Assembly: GCF_016937655.1 (NCBI RefSeq)
Contig: NZ_JAFHKL010000013.1
Coordinates: 1 to 64,000, forward strand
Direction: 5' to 3'
DNA length: 64,000 nt
Source: Chromobacterium alkanivorans
Lineage (GTDB): Bacteria > Pseudomonadota > Gammaproteobacteria > Burkholderiales > Chromobacteriaceae
Numbering within the stretch: position 1 is the stretch's first letter; each line of letters starts with the position of its first letter. The notes beneath the pieces were generated by a model. That model was not told the DNA's origin. It did not search any database and was given only the letters and a program-made list of their open reading frames with translations. A program made the position numbers and the translations under genes. This document shows, piece by piece, positions 56,205 through 64,000 of this stretch.

Positions 56205-58283
56205 TTACGGCGTCAGGTACTGGCTGCCGTCATAGGTGCCGATGTAGGTCCAGTTGCTGTTGCTGACCCCGGTGGTGGGAAAGTAGCCGTAGCTGGTGTT
56301 CTTCAGCACGAAGTAGTCGCGGCTGGAGCGATAGGGGTTGTCGTAGACGTAGACGTCCCCCACCGCGCCGCTGCGGCTGTCGCTCCAGCTGTTCAAGCGG
56401 CTCTTGCGCTGCGAGGTCAGCATCGCCAGGTCGTAGGACTGGGAGGCGGACAGCGGCGCGCCGTTGTAGCTGTCCAGGAACTGCCAGCCGGCGTTGCTGC
56501 CGCCTTCGGTCGGAAAGTAGCCGTAGCTCGCGGTTTTCAGCTGGAAGTAGTCGCGGGTGTTGCGGTAGGGGTTGTCGTAGACGTAGACGTCCCCCGGCGT
56601 GCCCGTGCGGCTCTCGCTCCATTTTTGCAGCGCGCTCTTGTTGTAGGCGGCCAGAATCATCGCGTCGTAGCTTTGCGCGCCGGGGCGGCGCAGCTGGATG
56701 GCGCTGCCCAGCGTCATCTGGGTGACGCCGTCGCTGACCGTGACGCGGATCGGCGCGTACGCGCCTTGCAGCGCCTGCGCGGGCGCGGTCAGCGTCGCCG
56801 TTGCGCTGTTGCCGGGCGAACCGCCGAAACCGGGCGGCAGCTGCCACTGGTAGCGCAGCGTCTTGCCGCCGGCGTTGCTGACCCGCGCTTCCACGCTGAA
56901 AGTGCGGCCGGCGTCGACGGCGTCCGGCAGCGACACGCGTCCGGCCAGGCCCTGCTGCTCCAGCGGGTAGCGATAGAGAAGGCTTTCGTCGCGGTTCAGC
57001 CAGATCGGCTGGGACAAACTGGGAAGGGCCAGGTTGCTCAGGCTCTGCCGGGTGGCCGTGTTGGCCTTCAGGCCCCATTTGTCGAAGAAGGGGGTCAGAT
57101 TCTGGCCGGAGACGCGGCTGGTTTCGATGATGAAGCGCTGGCGCTTGTCCTCGTCGTTGGCGGGCAGCACGGCGAAGGGCATGCTGCGGTAGCGCTGTCC
57201 CAGCCGGCTGTAGAAATCCTTGCCGAAGGCCAGGTCCAACTGCCAGAACATCGCCGCGCGCACGAACAGGTCCGTTTGCGCGTCGAAAGACGGTTGCGCC
57301 TGGTTCAGATGCTGGCGCACCAGGTCCCACTTGCGGTCGGTTTCCAGCCGCGAACGCTGGCCCAAGGCCCGCTGCACATAGAGCGAGGTCAGGTTCACCG
57401 TCACCTCGGTCTGGTCGTTCCAAGTCATCGCCGGCATCTGGTAGTGATGACCCAGCTCATGCCAGGGGCCCCAACCGTCCTGCTGCAGCAATTTGGAGTT
57501 GGCCACCGAGCCGGCGCCGCCGACATTGGTGCCCAGCCAGTAATTGCTGGCCGACATATAGCCGCCGCTGCTGTCCGGCTTGGTGACGAATTGGTACTGG
57601 AACGGCGTCGCCGTGTGCGGGTAAGGATTGCCGGCGGCCAGGCCGTATTGTTCCTCGGCCAGGGTGACGATGCGGTCCCACAGCGTCATGGTGGCCACCG
57701 GGTCGTCCACCTGCTGGCGCAGGATGGACTGCGGCATGGTCACGATCATGCGCTTGCCCACCAGCTCCGCGTAGGGCTCGGCCGACAGGCGGTTCAGCAT
57801 GGCGTTCCAGTCCGCGCTGCTGTGCTGACCCAGCACGAAACGCGGTATTTCGCGGCCGCCGCTTTGCAGCGTCGCCACGATCTTGCCGCTGCCGGGCTGG
57901 CTGCGCGGCGCGAAATAGATCACGGCGTCGTTCTGCGCGGTGATCTGATTGAGGCCGGGCCGCAGCGGGACCACCTGATTGGACGGCATGGCGCTGTTGG
58001 CGTTGGCGATAGGCACCAGCCACAGCTCCGGGGGCAGATTGGGCGGCATGCCCTGATAGGCGATATTGACACTCAGCGCTTCGCCCTTGCGGGCCCAATA
58101 GCCGGTGGACTGGGTGGGATGAGTGAGGAAGCCGCGGCGGTGGGCCATCAGCCATTCGCCGGGATCGCCGCGCTGTTCCAGCGTCAGCTGGCGCGGCGCG
58201 TCGGCGAAGGCGGACAGAGAGGGCAGGCTGGCGGCCATCGCGGCGCCAAGCCATAGACAGGAACTGAGCTTAAATGCGTGCAT
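56205..58283 (-). CDS. Secreted M60-family metallopeptidase
   Basis: A 692-residue secreted zinc protease of the M60 (enhancin/mucinase) family. Signal peptide ends near residue 26. The catalytic HELGHH motif is at residues 275-280, with a downstream Glu in WNDQTEVTVN as third ligand. A likely Ig/PKD-like domain follows (about 450-530). Two tandem ~72-residue C-terminal modules (about 538-609 and 615-687) share the pattern W-S-x-S-R-x-G-x-x-G-D-V-Y-V-Y-D-N-P-Y-R and Y-G-Y-F-P-T. M60 enzymes cleave mucin-type glycoproteins; a role in host or insect surface degradation is likely but inferred. Confidence 0.87.
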   Translation of the reverse strand: MHAFKLSSCLWLGAAMAASLPSLSAFADAPRQLTLEQRGDPGEWLMAHRRGFLTHPTQSTGYWARKGEALSVNIAYQGMPPNLPPELWLVPIANANSAMPSNQVVPLRPGLNQITAQNDAVIYFAPRSQPGSGKIVATLQSGGREIPRFVLGQHSSADWNAMLNRLSAEPYAELVGKRMIVTMPQSILRQQVDDPVATMTLWDRIVTLAEEQYGLAAGNPYPHTATPFQYQFVTKPDSSGGYMSASNYWLGTNVGGAGSVANSKLLQQDGWGPWHELGHHYQMPAMTWNDQTEVTVNLTSLYVQRALGQRSRLETDRKWDLVRQHLNQAQPSFDAQTDLFVRAAMFWQLDLAFGKDFYSRLGQRYRSMPFAVLPANDEDKRQRFIIETSRVSGQNLTPFFDKWGLKANTATRQSLSNLALPSLSQPIWLNRDESLLYRYPLEQQGLAGRVSLPDAVDAGRTFSVEARVSNAGGKTLRYQWQLPPGFGGSPGNSATATLTAPAQALQGAYAPIRVTVSDGVTQMTLGSAIQLRRPGAQSYDAMILAAYNKSALQKWSESRTGTPGDVYVYDNPYRNTRDYFQLKTASYGYFPTEGGSNAGWQFLDSYNGAPLSASQSYDLAMLTSQRKSRLNSWSDSRSGAVGDVYVYDNPYRSSRDYFVLKNTSYGYFPTTGVSNSNWTYIGTYDGSQYLTP

Positions 58284-58710
58284 ATTTCTCTTATTCCATC
58301 AGGCCATGCCGGACTGCTGCGGGCGCAGGGCACGGCCTGTCCAGTTGCGGGTTGCGCCCTGGCTCCCACCGGCATGAAGGGCGGGAGCCTACCCACTGGA
58401 GTCCGCTTCTTATTCCAAAGTTCTTATTTTATTCAGGTAAATATTTACTTGGGACTAACTGGATTTATTCAGCGCATTGACATTTTTAGTCGAGAATTCG
58501 GCTAAAAGCGGCTCATAAAAACCGCTCTCACGGCTGAGGCCAATCGGCGCAACGCGGCATCAGCGCTTGGCTAGCGGCTTAAGAGCCGCTAACAAAACTC
58601 AGTTTTACGGCTGAGGCAAGGCGCGCCGACGCAGACAGTACTTGAGTACGGCAAGTCGGCGCAACGCGGCATCAGGGGTTTTGTTAGCGGGTCTAAGCGC
58701 TACGCCGCGC
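58284..58710. other. Intergenic region with short repeats
   Basis: 427 bp. 58420-58500 is AT rich (likely promoter of the M60 gene). 58500-58700 contains two related repeat units; the second (58586-58690) has perfect terminal inverted repeats. No gene seen. Confidence 0.5.
58586..58690. repeat. MITE-like 105-bp element with 13-bp inverted ends
   Basis: Ends CCGCTAACAAAAC (58586-58598) and GTTTTGTTAGCGG (58678-58690) are perfect inverted repeats. Inside is a hairpin around CAGTACTTGAGTACGG. The stretch CGGCGCAACGCGGCATCAG occurs both inside (58657-58675) and in a partial copy to the left (58545-58563). No coding capacity. Confidence 0.7.
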
Positions 58711-59196
58711 TCAACGCACCACCAGCGCCTTCACCCGCCAGGCCAGCTTGGCGTCGATGTCGGCGGTTTGCAGTTCGCGGAAGTCGTTGAGCGGATACAT
58801 CATCCACTGGCTGAAGCCCATTTCCTCCAGCGGCCGGCCGTTGATGCGCAGCGCCAGGATGGGCTGATAGCGGCTTTGGTCGCCGGGCGGGATCACCACC
58901 TTGTACTGGTCTTCTGTGACCACTTCCACCGGCCGGCCGGTCGCGCCCACGGCGCGCAGAATGGCGGAGAGCGTGGGGCCGGAGAAGGCCGACTTCGGCG
59001 TCCAGGTGGTCTTGGTCTGGATGGTGCGCTGCTGCAGGCGCTCCAGATCGGCCTTGCTGAAGTGGTATTCGCCGGCGCGGGTCTGATTGGACACCTTGAT
59101 CTGGCCGGTGACCACCAGCGCCGGCGGCGCGCCGGCCAGCGCGGGCGCGGCGCAGAACATGGACAGGATGGCGGCAAAGGGCAGGATGGATCTCAT
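58711..59196 (-). CDS. Small exported molybdopterin-oxidoreductase-fold protein
   Basis: A 161-residue exported protein. ATG 59196 has AGGAG 10 nt upstream, and a signal peptide follows (SILPFAAILSMFCAAPALA). The mature part resembles the sulfite-oxidase-type molybdopterin-binding fold (V-T-G-Q-I-K-V-S-N near the start, FSGPTLSAILRAVGA, then P-L-N-D-F-R-E-L near the end). No cofactor cysteine is evident, so it may be a non-catalytic relative. It stands alone. Confidence 0.65.
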   Translation of the reverse strand: MRSILPFAAILSMFCAAPALAGAPPALVVTGQIKVSNQTRAGEYHFSKADLERLQQRTIQTKTTWTPKSAFSGPTLSAILRAVGATGRPVEVVTEDQYKVVIPPGDQSRYQPILALRINGRPLEEMGFSQWMMYPLNDFRELQTADIDAKLAWRVKALVVR

Positions 59197-59491
59197 GAGG
59201 GCGGGCTCCTGGAAGCGGAATGTCGATGGAGATGACATTTAACCTTGAGAATCCATTGTCATGCTTGTTGCAACGCAATGAAACGAGGTCATCCCGCGCT
59301 TGAGGCCTGCGCCGCTCAGCGCAATTTACATGCTGATTGGGAAGGTCGTTGTTTAATCAAACAATGGTTTTGATCGGAATCGTCTCTCCAAATATTAATT
59401 AACTTGCCATTTGCATATTATTTTGCGTTGTGGTTTATTTATATAAATATCCGTCGCCAAAATTGGATATTAATATATTTACTCTAGAATA

Positions 59492-59509
59492 ACTGTCCAA
59501 TAGGGCAGT
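59492..59509. promoter_or_regulatory. lux-box-like palindrome (LuxR/CviR-type)
   Basis: ACTGTCCAATAGGGCAGT: an 18-bp dyad, 14 positions self-complementary, with the CT-N12-AG spacing of LasR/RhlR-type boxes. Its centre lies about 44 bp before the likely start site implied by the TATAAT at 59532-59537, the position used by LuxR-type activators that contact RNA polymerase. Confidence 0.7.
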
Positions 59510-59531
59510 CAATTCATTCAACAAGCCTGTC

Positions 59532-59537
59532 TATAAT
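59532..59537 (+). promoter_or_regulatory. -10 element of mdfA-luxE-luxC promoter
   Basis: A perfect TATAAT. The -35 window (59509-59514, TCAATT) is poor, consistent with an activator-dependent promoter bound at the box just upstream. Confidence 0.6.
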
Positions 59538-59692
59538 CTCGCCCCTTCTGAGTAGGCCATCGTCATTGGGTGGCCCTGCTTGATCGCCGAAATCAATGCC
59601 GCGCCGTCTACGCCTTCGCGTCGTTTTTTCATTGTTGGTTTTAAATAGCCCATGGTTTTTATAGGGCTGACATTCAATTACCTTGATATTTT

Positions 59693-60949
59693 ATGAGTCA
59701 AAACTCAATTCAATCCCTGCTGCCTATTTCTCGAGGCCGGGCGCTGGGCTTTTGCCTATTGCTGGCCGCTTTCGAACTGCTGACCTATATCGGCAGCGAT
59801 ATGGTGATGCCGGCCATGTTGCAAGTCGTCGCCGACCTGAACGCCGACGCCCGCCACGTGCCCACCGCGCTCAACGCCTACCTGCTGGGCGGGGTGGCCC
59901 TGCAATGGCTGATTGGTCCATTGTCAGACCGTTACGGCCGCAAGCCGCTGCTGGTGGCCGGCGCCGTCGGCTTCGCCCTGGCCTGCCTGGCCGCCGTCGG
60001 CAGCCGCGACATCGAGCTGTTCAATCTGCTGCGCTTCATCCAGGGCCTGTCGCTGGGCTTCGTGATGGTGGTCAGCTACCCGGCGCTGCAAGAAGCGTTT
60101 CCGGAAAAAGACGCGGTGCGGCTGATGGCCTTGCTGGCCAATATCGCCTTGCTGTCGCCGTTGGTCGGCCCGCTGCTGGGCAGCCTGTTGCTGGGCCTGC
60201 TGCCGTGGCGCGGCCTGTTCGCGCTGATCGGCGCGCTGGCGGCGCTGGTGGCCGTCGGCCTGTGGCGCTGGATGCCGGAAACCCTGGGCGTGCAGCGGCG
60301 CGACGGCAGCCGGCTGGCGGCGAGCCCGCTGCGCCTGGGACGCAGCGCGCGCCAGTACGCGGCGCTGCTGCGCAACGCCCCCTTCATGCACGGCAGCGTG
60401 GCGCTGGGCCTGCTGTCCATTCCGCTGGTGGGCTGGATCGGCCTGTCGCCGCTGCTGCTGATGCGCGGCCTGGGCTTGTCTGGGATCGAATACGGCCTGT
60501 GGCAGCTGCCGGTGTTCGGCGGGCTGATCGCCGGCAATCTGACCTTGAACCGGCTGGCCGCGCGCCTGGAACTGGAGCGGGTGCTGCGGCTGGCGCTGTG
60601 GCCCTTGTTCGGCGGCCTGGCGGCGATGCTGGCGCTGACCTGGTCCAGCGGCGCGCTGCCGGCGCTGGCGGCCGGCCTGACGCTGTACGCCTTCGGCCTG
60701 GGCCTGGGCCACGCCACCCTGTACCGCTTCACCCTCTACGCCAGCGACAGCGGCAAGGGCGCGGTGGCGGCGATGCTGGGCATGATTTCCACCGCCTTGC
60801 TCGGCCTGGGTTGCAGCGCGCTGGCCTGGCTGGGCGCCGGCGCCGGACTGCAAGCCTTCGCCGGTTGGGCCGCGCTGGGCGCCGGCCTGGCGGCGTGGCC
60901 GCTGTGGCGTTTGCTCAAGCAGCGCGCTTACGCCTTGCAAGCGGCTTGA
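59693..60949 (+). CDS. mdfA: MdfA-like multidrug efflux transporter
   Basis: A 418-residue MFS transporter with 12 predicted spans. Alignment from memory with E. coli MdfA is close through the first half: the Glu and Asp of the E-x-L-x-T-Y-I-G-x-D motif (essential in MdfA) are conserved, then motif A G-P-L-S-D-R-Y-G-R-K-P and motif C region. It likely exports a cationic or neutral compound using proton motive force. First gene of a probable three-gene operon with luxE-like and luxC-like genes; ATG 59693. Confidence 0.85.
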   Translation: MSQNSIQSLLPISRGRALGFCLLLAAFELLTYIGSDMVMPAMLQVVADLNADARHVPTALNAYLLGGVALQWLIGPLSDRYGRKPLLVAGAVGFALACLAAVGSRDIELFNLLRFIQGLSLGFVMVVSYPALQEAFPEKDAVRLMALLANIALLSPLVGPLLGSLLLGLLPWRGLFALIGALAALVAVGLWRWMPETLGVQRRDGSRLAASPLRLGRSARQYAALLRNAPFMHGSVALGLLSIPLVGWIGLSPLLLMRGLGLSGIEYGLWQLPVFGGLIAGNLTLNRLAARLELERVLRLALWPLFGGLAAMLALTWSSGALPALAAGLTLYAFGLGLGHATLYRFTLYASDSGKGAVAAMLGMISTALLGLGCSALAWLGAGAGLQAFAGWAALGAGLAAWPLWRLLKQRAYALQAA

Positions 60950-60978
60950 TTCCCCATTCTCACTCCCGGAGCCCCACC

Positions 60979-62103
60979 ATGCTGAACCATGTCGACGCGC
61001 TGTGCGCGCTGGAACACCCTTATCGCGCCGATGCCGACGGCGACCGGCTGTTCGACGCCGCCATGCGCGAACTGAGCCATTACCATTGCGAACACACACC
61101 CGGCTATCGCAGCTGGCTGCAGGCCAACGGCCTGGACGCCGCCGCGCTGGAAACGCTGGACGATTGGTCGCAGCTGCCGCCGCTGTTCGCCAACTACTTC
61201 AAGCGCCGGCTGGTGGTCAGTGCCGCCGGCCAGGACGCGCTGGAGCTGACCTCCTCCGGCACCACCGGCCAGAAAAGCCGCATGCGTTACGACGCGCGGA
61301 GCCTGGGCGCGGCGCAAAGCATGGTGGATCGCATCTTCCGGCATTACGGCTGGGACACGCCGCAACAGCCGTGCAACTACCTGCTGCTCAGCTACGAACC
61401 GGCCGGCGCCATCACCCTGGGCACCGCCTACACCGACCAATTCCTGTGCAAATACGCGCCGGTGAACCAGGCCTGTTACGCCTTGCGCCACAACGGCCAC
61501 GGCAATGAGTTTGATCCCTTCGGCGTGATCCGCGCCTTGCAGGACTTCGCCGAACAAGGCCTGCCGGTGCGCATGCTGGGCTTCCCCGCCTTCCTGTGGT
61601 TTGCGCTGGAACGGATGCGGGAACTGGGCCTGCCGCCGCTGCAACTGCACCCGGAATCGCTGGTGTTCCTGGGCGGCGGCTGGAAGACCCACGCCGACCG
61701 CGCCATTCCCAAGGCCGAGCTGTACCGGCGGCTGGGCGAGCAACTGGGCATTCCGGACGCGCGCTGCCGCGACGGCTACGGCGCGGTGGAGCACCCGGTG
61801 CCTTACGTGGAGTGCGAACGCCACCGCTTCCACCTGCCCAGCTACGCCCGCGCGGTGATCCGCGACACCGCCAGCCTGCGGCCGCAACCCTACGGCGCCG
61901 CCGGCTTCCTCAACCTGCTGTCGCCCTACATCACCTCCAGCCCGGCGCACAGCATCGTGATGGGCGATCTGGCCGTGCTGCATCCGGCCGAGAGCTGCGG
62001 CTGCGGCCTGGCCACCGACTGGTTCGAACTGCTGGGCCGCGCCGGCACCAGCAAGAGCCGCAGCTGCGCGGTGGCCGCCTCCGAATTGATCAAGGAATCC
62101 TGA
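60979..62103 (+). CDS. luxE: LuxE-like acyl-protein synthetase
   Basis: A 374-residue member of the LuxE/PaaK-type adenylating family, which activates a carboxylic acid and passes it to a reductase partner. ATG 60979 has CGGAG 9 nt upstream. The nucleotide motif LTSSGTTGQKSRM is near residue 95, and GGGWKTH near 230 is typical of LuxE. Not luciferase-linked here: luxAB are absent. It ends 1 bp before the next gene. Confidence 0.85.
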   Translation: MLNHVDALCALEHPYRADADGDRLFDAAMRELSHYHCEHTPGYRSWLQANGLDAAALETLDDWSQLPPLFANYFKRRLVVSAAGQDALELTSSGTTGQKSRMRYDARSLGAAQSMVDRIFRHYGWDTPQQPCNYLLLSYEPAGAITLGTAYTDQFLCKYAPVNQACYALRHNGHGNEFDPFGVIRALQDFAEQGLPVRMLGFPAFLWFALERMRELGLPPLQLHPESLVFLGGGWKTHADRAIPKAELYRRLGEQLGIPDARCRDGYGAVEHPVPYVECERHRFHLPSYARAVIRDTASLRPQPYGAAGFLNLLSPYITSSPAHSIVMGDLAVLHPAESCGCGLATDWFELLGRAGTSKSRSCAVAASELIKES

Positions 62104-62104
62104 T

Positions 62105-64000
62105 ATGTATCTATTAAATGGAACACTGAACGCCGCCGTGGACGCCGCCGCCGCGCTGGCGCAATTGCAAGCGGGCCTGCCGGCCGCGCTGGCCCGGCCG
62201 CCGGCCTTGGACGCGGTGTTGGCATGCGCCGAAGGCTTCGCCGCCGCGCTGCCGCAACGGGCGCAGGCGCTGGGCCTGGACGCCGCCGCCGTCGACGCGC
62301 TGCAAGGCTTTTGCCGGCGCGAGGCGCTGGAAGCCAAGGTAAGCCGAGAACTGGGCGAGCAGGCCTTCTCGTTGCGCCGCTTCGACTACCGTCAGCCGCG
62401 CTTCGAAAGCTGGCGGCCGTTGGGCCTGGTGGCCCACATCACCCCGGCCAACGCGCCGCTGCTGCCCTTCATGGCGGTGTTGGAAAGCCTGCTGGCCGGC
62501 AACGTCAACTGGCTGCGCCCCAGCGGCAGCGACCAAGGCCGCAGCGCGCGGCTGTTGGCCGATTTTCTGAGCCACGACGCCGTCGGCGATCTGGCCGCCC
62601 ACGTGGCGGTGCTGCCGCTGGCCACCGACCAACTGGCCGGCCTGCTGGCCCGCGCCGACGCGGTGTCCGCCTGGGGCGGCGACGCCGCGCTGGAAGCAAT
62701 CCGCCGCCAAGTGCCGGCCGGCTGCCGCTGGATACCCTGGGGCCACCGCATCAGCTTCGCCTACCTGGACCCGGCCGCGGCGACGGTGGCCGATTACGAC
62801 GCGCTGGCCGACGACGTCTGCCGTTTCGACCAGCAAGCCTGCTCCAGCCCGCAATGCCTGCTGGTGGACAGCGCGGACGAAGCCGTCTTGCGCGGCGTGG
62901 CCCAGTCCATGGCCGCCGCGCTGGCGCGCCGCGCGCCGGCTTGGCCGGCTCTGCAGCCGGACGTGCAGGAAGCCGCGGAGATCTCCAGCCAGCTGGCCAT
63001 GTTGCGGCTGGACCAGTCTTTCGCCGGCGTGGCCGGCGCGGTGGAGCAGGGCGAGGGCTGGCGCGTGGCCTGGGCGCAGCGTCAGGAACTGGCGGCCTCG
63101 CCGCTGTTCCGCACCCTGCAACTGCGGCCGGCGCCGCGCGCGCGGCTGGTGGAACTGCTGCTGCCCTGGCGCACCCATCTGCAAAGCTGCGGCCTGATCG
63201 CCGCGCCGGAGCAAGTGCCGGCGCTCAGCCGCCTGCTGCTGGACGCCGGCGTCAGCCGGCTGTGTCCGGTGGGGGCGATGCACGACGGCTACGCCGGTGA
63301 GCCGCACGACGGCGTTTACGCGCTGAGCCGGCTGACGCGGCGGGTGTCGGTCAGCCTGCGCGACGGCCAGTTGCCCGGCCACGCGGCGCTGGACGCCCTG
63401 CCGCCGTCGCCGGCCGGCCTGGACGCGCTGCCGGTGATGGACAAGGCGGCATTCCAGCAAGCCGAGATGGGGCCGGCCGCCCAGCTGTTCTTCCGCAGCG
63501 GCGGCAGCAGCGGCGAGCCCAAGCTGGCCGGTTTCAGCTACCGCGATTACCACCGCCAGATGCAAGCAGCAGCGGACGGCCTGCTCGCCGCCGGCCTGGA
63601 CCCGGCGCAAGACCGGGTGATGAATCTGCTCTACGGCGGCAACCTCTACGGCGGCATGCTCAGCTTCTTCACCATCCTGGACAAGCTGGGCGCGCCGCAA
63701 TATCCAATGGGCGGCCCGGTGGACGACGACTTCAGCCAGATTGCCCACTTCATCGTGTCCCGCGGCGTCAACACCCTGGTGGGGATGCCGGGCACCTTGC
63801 AGCGCCTGTTCGAATGCGAGGAAGCCGCGCTGCGCGCCTACGGCGGCGTGCGCAAGCTGTTTTGCGGCGGCGAGCACATCAGCGAGGGCCAACGCCAGTT
63901 CCTGGCCGGCTTCGGCGTGGAGCTGATCCGCTCCGCGATGTACGGATCGGTGGACGCCGGCCCGCTGGGCCACGCCTGCGACCACGGCCGCGACGGCGAA
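62105..64000 (+). CDS. luxC: LuxC-like acyl reductase fused to AMP-ligase (partial)
   Basis: 632 residues are visible; the frame is open to the window edge, so the 3' end is missing. ATG 62105 is 1 bp after the luxE stop. Residues 1-~400 are an acyl-CoA reductase of the LuxC type: HITPANAPLLPFMAVLESLLAGNVNWLRPS near 120, and the catalytic-cysteine segment QQACSSPQC near 243. From ~450 a second adenylating domain of the PaaK/LuxE type begins (FRSGGSSGEPKLAGFS near 465; GVNTLVGMPGTLQRL near 555). The fusion means one chain could reduce an acid to an aldehyde with its own activation domain. Product unknown. Confidence 0.82.
   Translation, partial: MYLLNGTLNAAVDAAAALAQLQAGLPAALARPPALDAVLACAEGFAAALPQRAQALGLDAAAVDALQGFCRREALEAKVSRELGEQAFSLRRFDYRQPRFESWRPLGLVAHITPANAPLLPFMAVLESLLAGNVNWLRPSGSDQGRSARLLADFLSHDAVGDLAAHVAVLPLATDQLAGLLARADAVSAWGGDAALEAIRRQVPAGCRWIPWGHRISFAYLDPAAATVADYDALADDVCRFDQQACSSPQCLLVDSADEAVLRGVAQSMAAALARRAPAWPALQPDVQEAAEISSQLAMLRLDQSFAGVAGAVEQGEGWRVAWAQRQELAASPLFRTLQLRPAPRARLVELLLPWRTHLQSCGLIAAPEQVPALSRLLLDAGVSRLCPVGAMHDGYAGEPHDGVYALSRLTRRVSVSLRDGQLPGHAALDALPPSPAGLDALPVMDKAAFQQAEMGPAAQLFFRSGGSSGEPKLAGFSYRDYHRQMQAAADGLLAAGLDPAQDRVMNLLYGGNLYGGMLSFFTILDKLGAPQYPMGGPVDDDFSQIAHFIVSRGVNTLVGMPGTLQRLFECEEAALRAYGGVRKLFCGGEHISEGQRQFLAGFGVELIRSAMYGSVDAGPLGHACDHGRDGE

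Larger units (their letters stand above)
59197..59691. other. AT-rich region with quorum-sensing-like promoter
   Basis: 495 bp, mostly AT rich and gene-free. It holds the palindrome and -10 described separately, and a ~150-nt untranslated leader with a GGCCA...TGGCC hairpin before the mdfA-like gene. Confidence 0.55.

Noticed and set aside
60979-64000. Bioluminescence operon
   Set aside because: luxA and luxB are not in the visible sequence, and luxC is fused to a ligase, unlike the light-emitting operons.

Overview
The window is a GC-rich chromosomal segment that most resembles a Chromobacterium-like betaproteobacterium (Neisseriales). This is inferred from gene content: a VioB-like gene pair, a HexR-controlled Entner-Doudoroff block, a Pseudomonas-type carnitine operon, a DUF1484-like small protein, a candidate LuxR/CviR-type box and many short palindromic intergenic repeats. 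No tRNA, rRNA, CRISPR array or intact insertion sequence was seen.

Layout. 0.1-0.5 kb: a small secreted, fimbrial-like protein. 0.7-10.4 kb: a Mu/P2-type contractile tail module (Mor-type activator, gp37, DUF2635, sheath, tube, chaperone with a frameshift extension, tape measure, gpU, gpX, gpD, gpV spike). No head genes and no gpW/J/I wedge genes follow it. 11.4-22.1 kb: the most unusual region. It holds a secreted Cys-rich protein, then two genes matching the N-terminal and C-terminal ferritin-like halves of the violacein enzyme VioB, then a complete, tightly packed ebo operon (eboD-E-C-A-B-F). 22.1-24.2 kb: repeat-rich DNA with one hypothetical gene. 24.2-27.5 kb: exported catalase, TMEM175-type channel and an orphan AlgZ/LytS-type sensor kinase divergent from argH. 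29.7-36.9 kb: signalling and RNA genes (EAL protein, DeoR regulator, REC-GGDEF protein, RNase II-like protein, HDOD protein). 37.1-45.7 kb: edd-eda divergent from zwf-pgl-glk-hexR-pgi, with candidate HexR boxes between them. 45.8-50.2 kb: two META/DUF4377 proteins and the three-gene pntAB transhydrogenase. 50.6-55.9 kb: a periplasmic binding protein and the cdhR / caiX-cdhC-cdhA-cdhB carnitine locus. 56.2-59.2 kb: secreted M60 metallopeptidase and a small molybdopterin-fold protein. 59.5-64.0 kb: a promoter with a lux-box-like palindrome driving mdfA-like efflux, luxE-like and luxC-ligase fusion genes; the last runs off the window.

How the parts fit. The central carbon block converts glucose to pyruvate and glyceraldehyde-3-phosphate via Entner-Doudoroff. 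Zwf makes NADPH and PntAB can balance NADPH against NADH. HexR, encoded within the block, probably represses both arms. The split VioB pair with ebo suggests an uncharacterised pathway that couples an aromatic imine-type intermediate and traffics it to the periplasm. The mdfA-luxE-luxC block looks like a second specialised-metabolite locus, probably under quorum sensing. Four ~150-bp palindromic elements are scattered through the window, and three of them begin exactly at the stop codon of a neighbouring gene.
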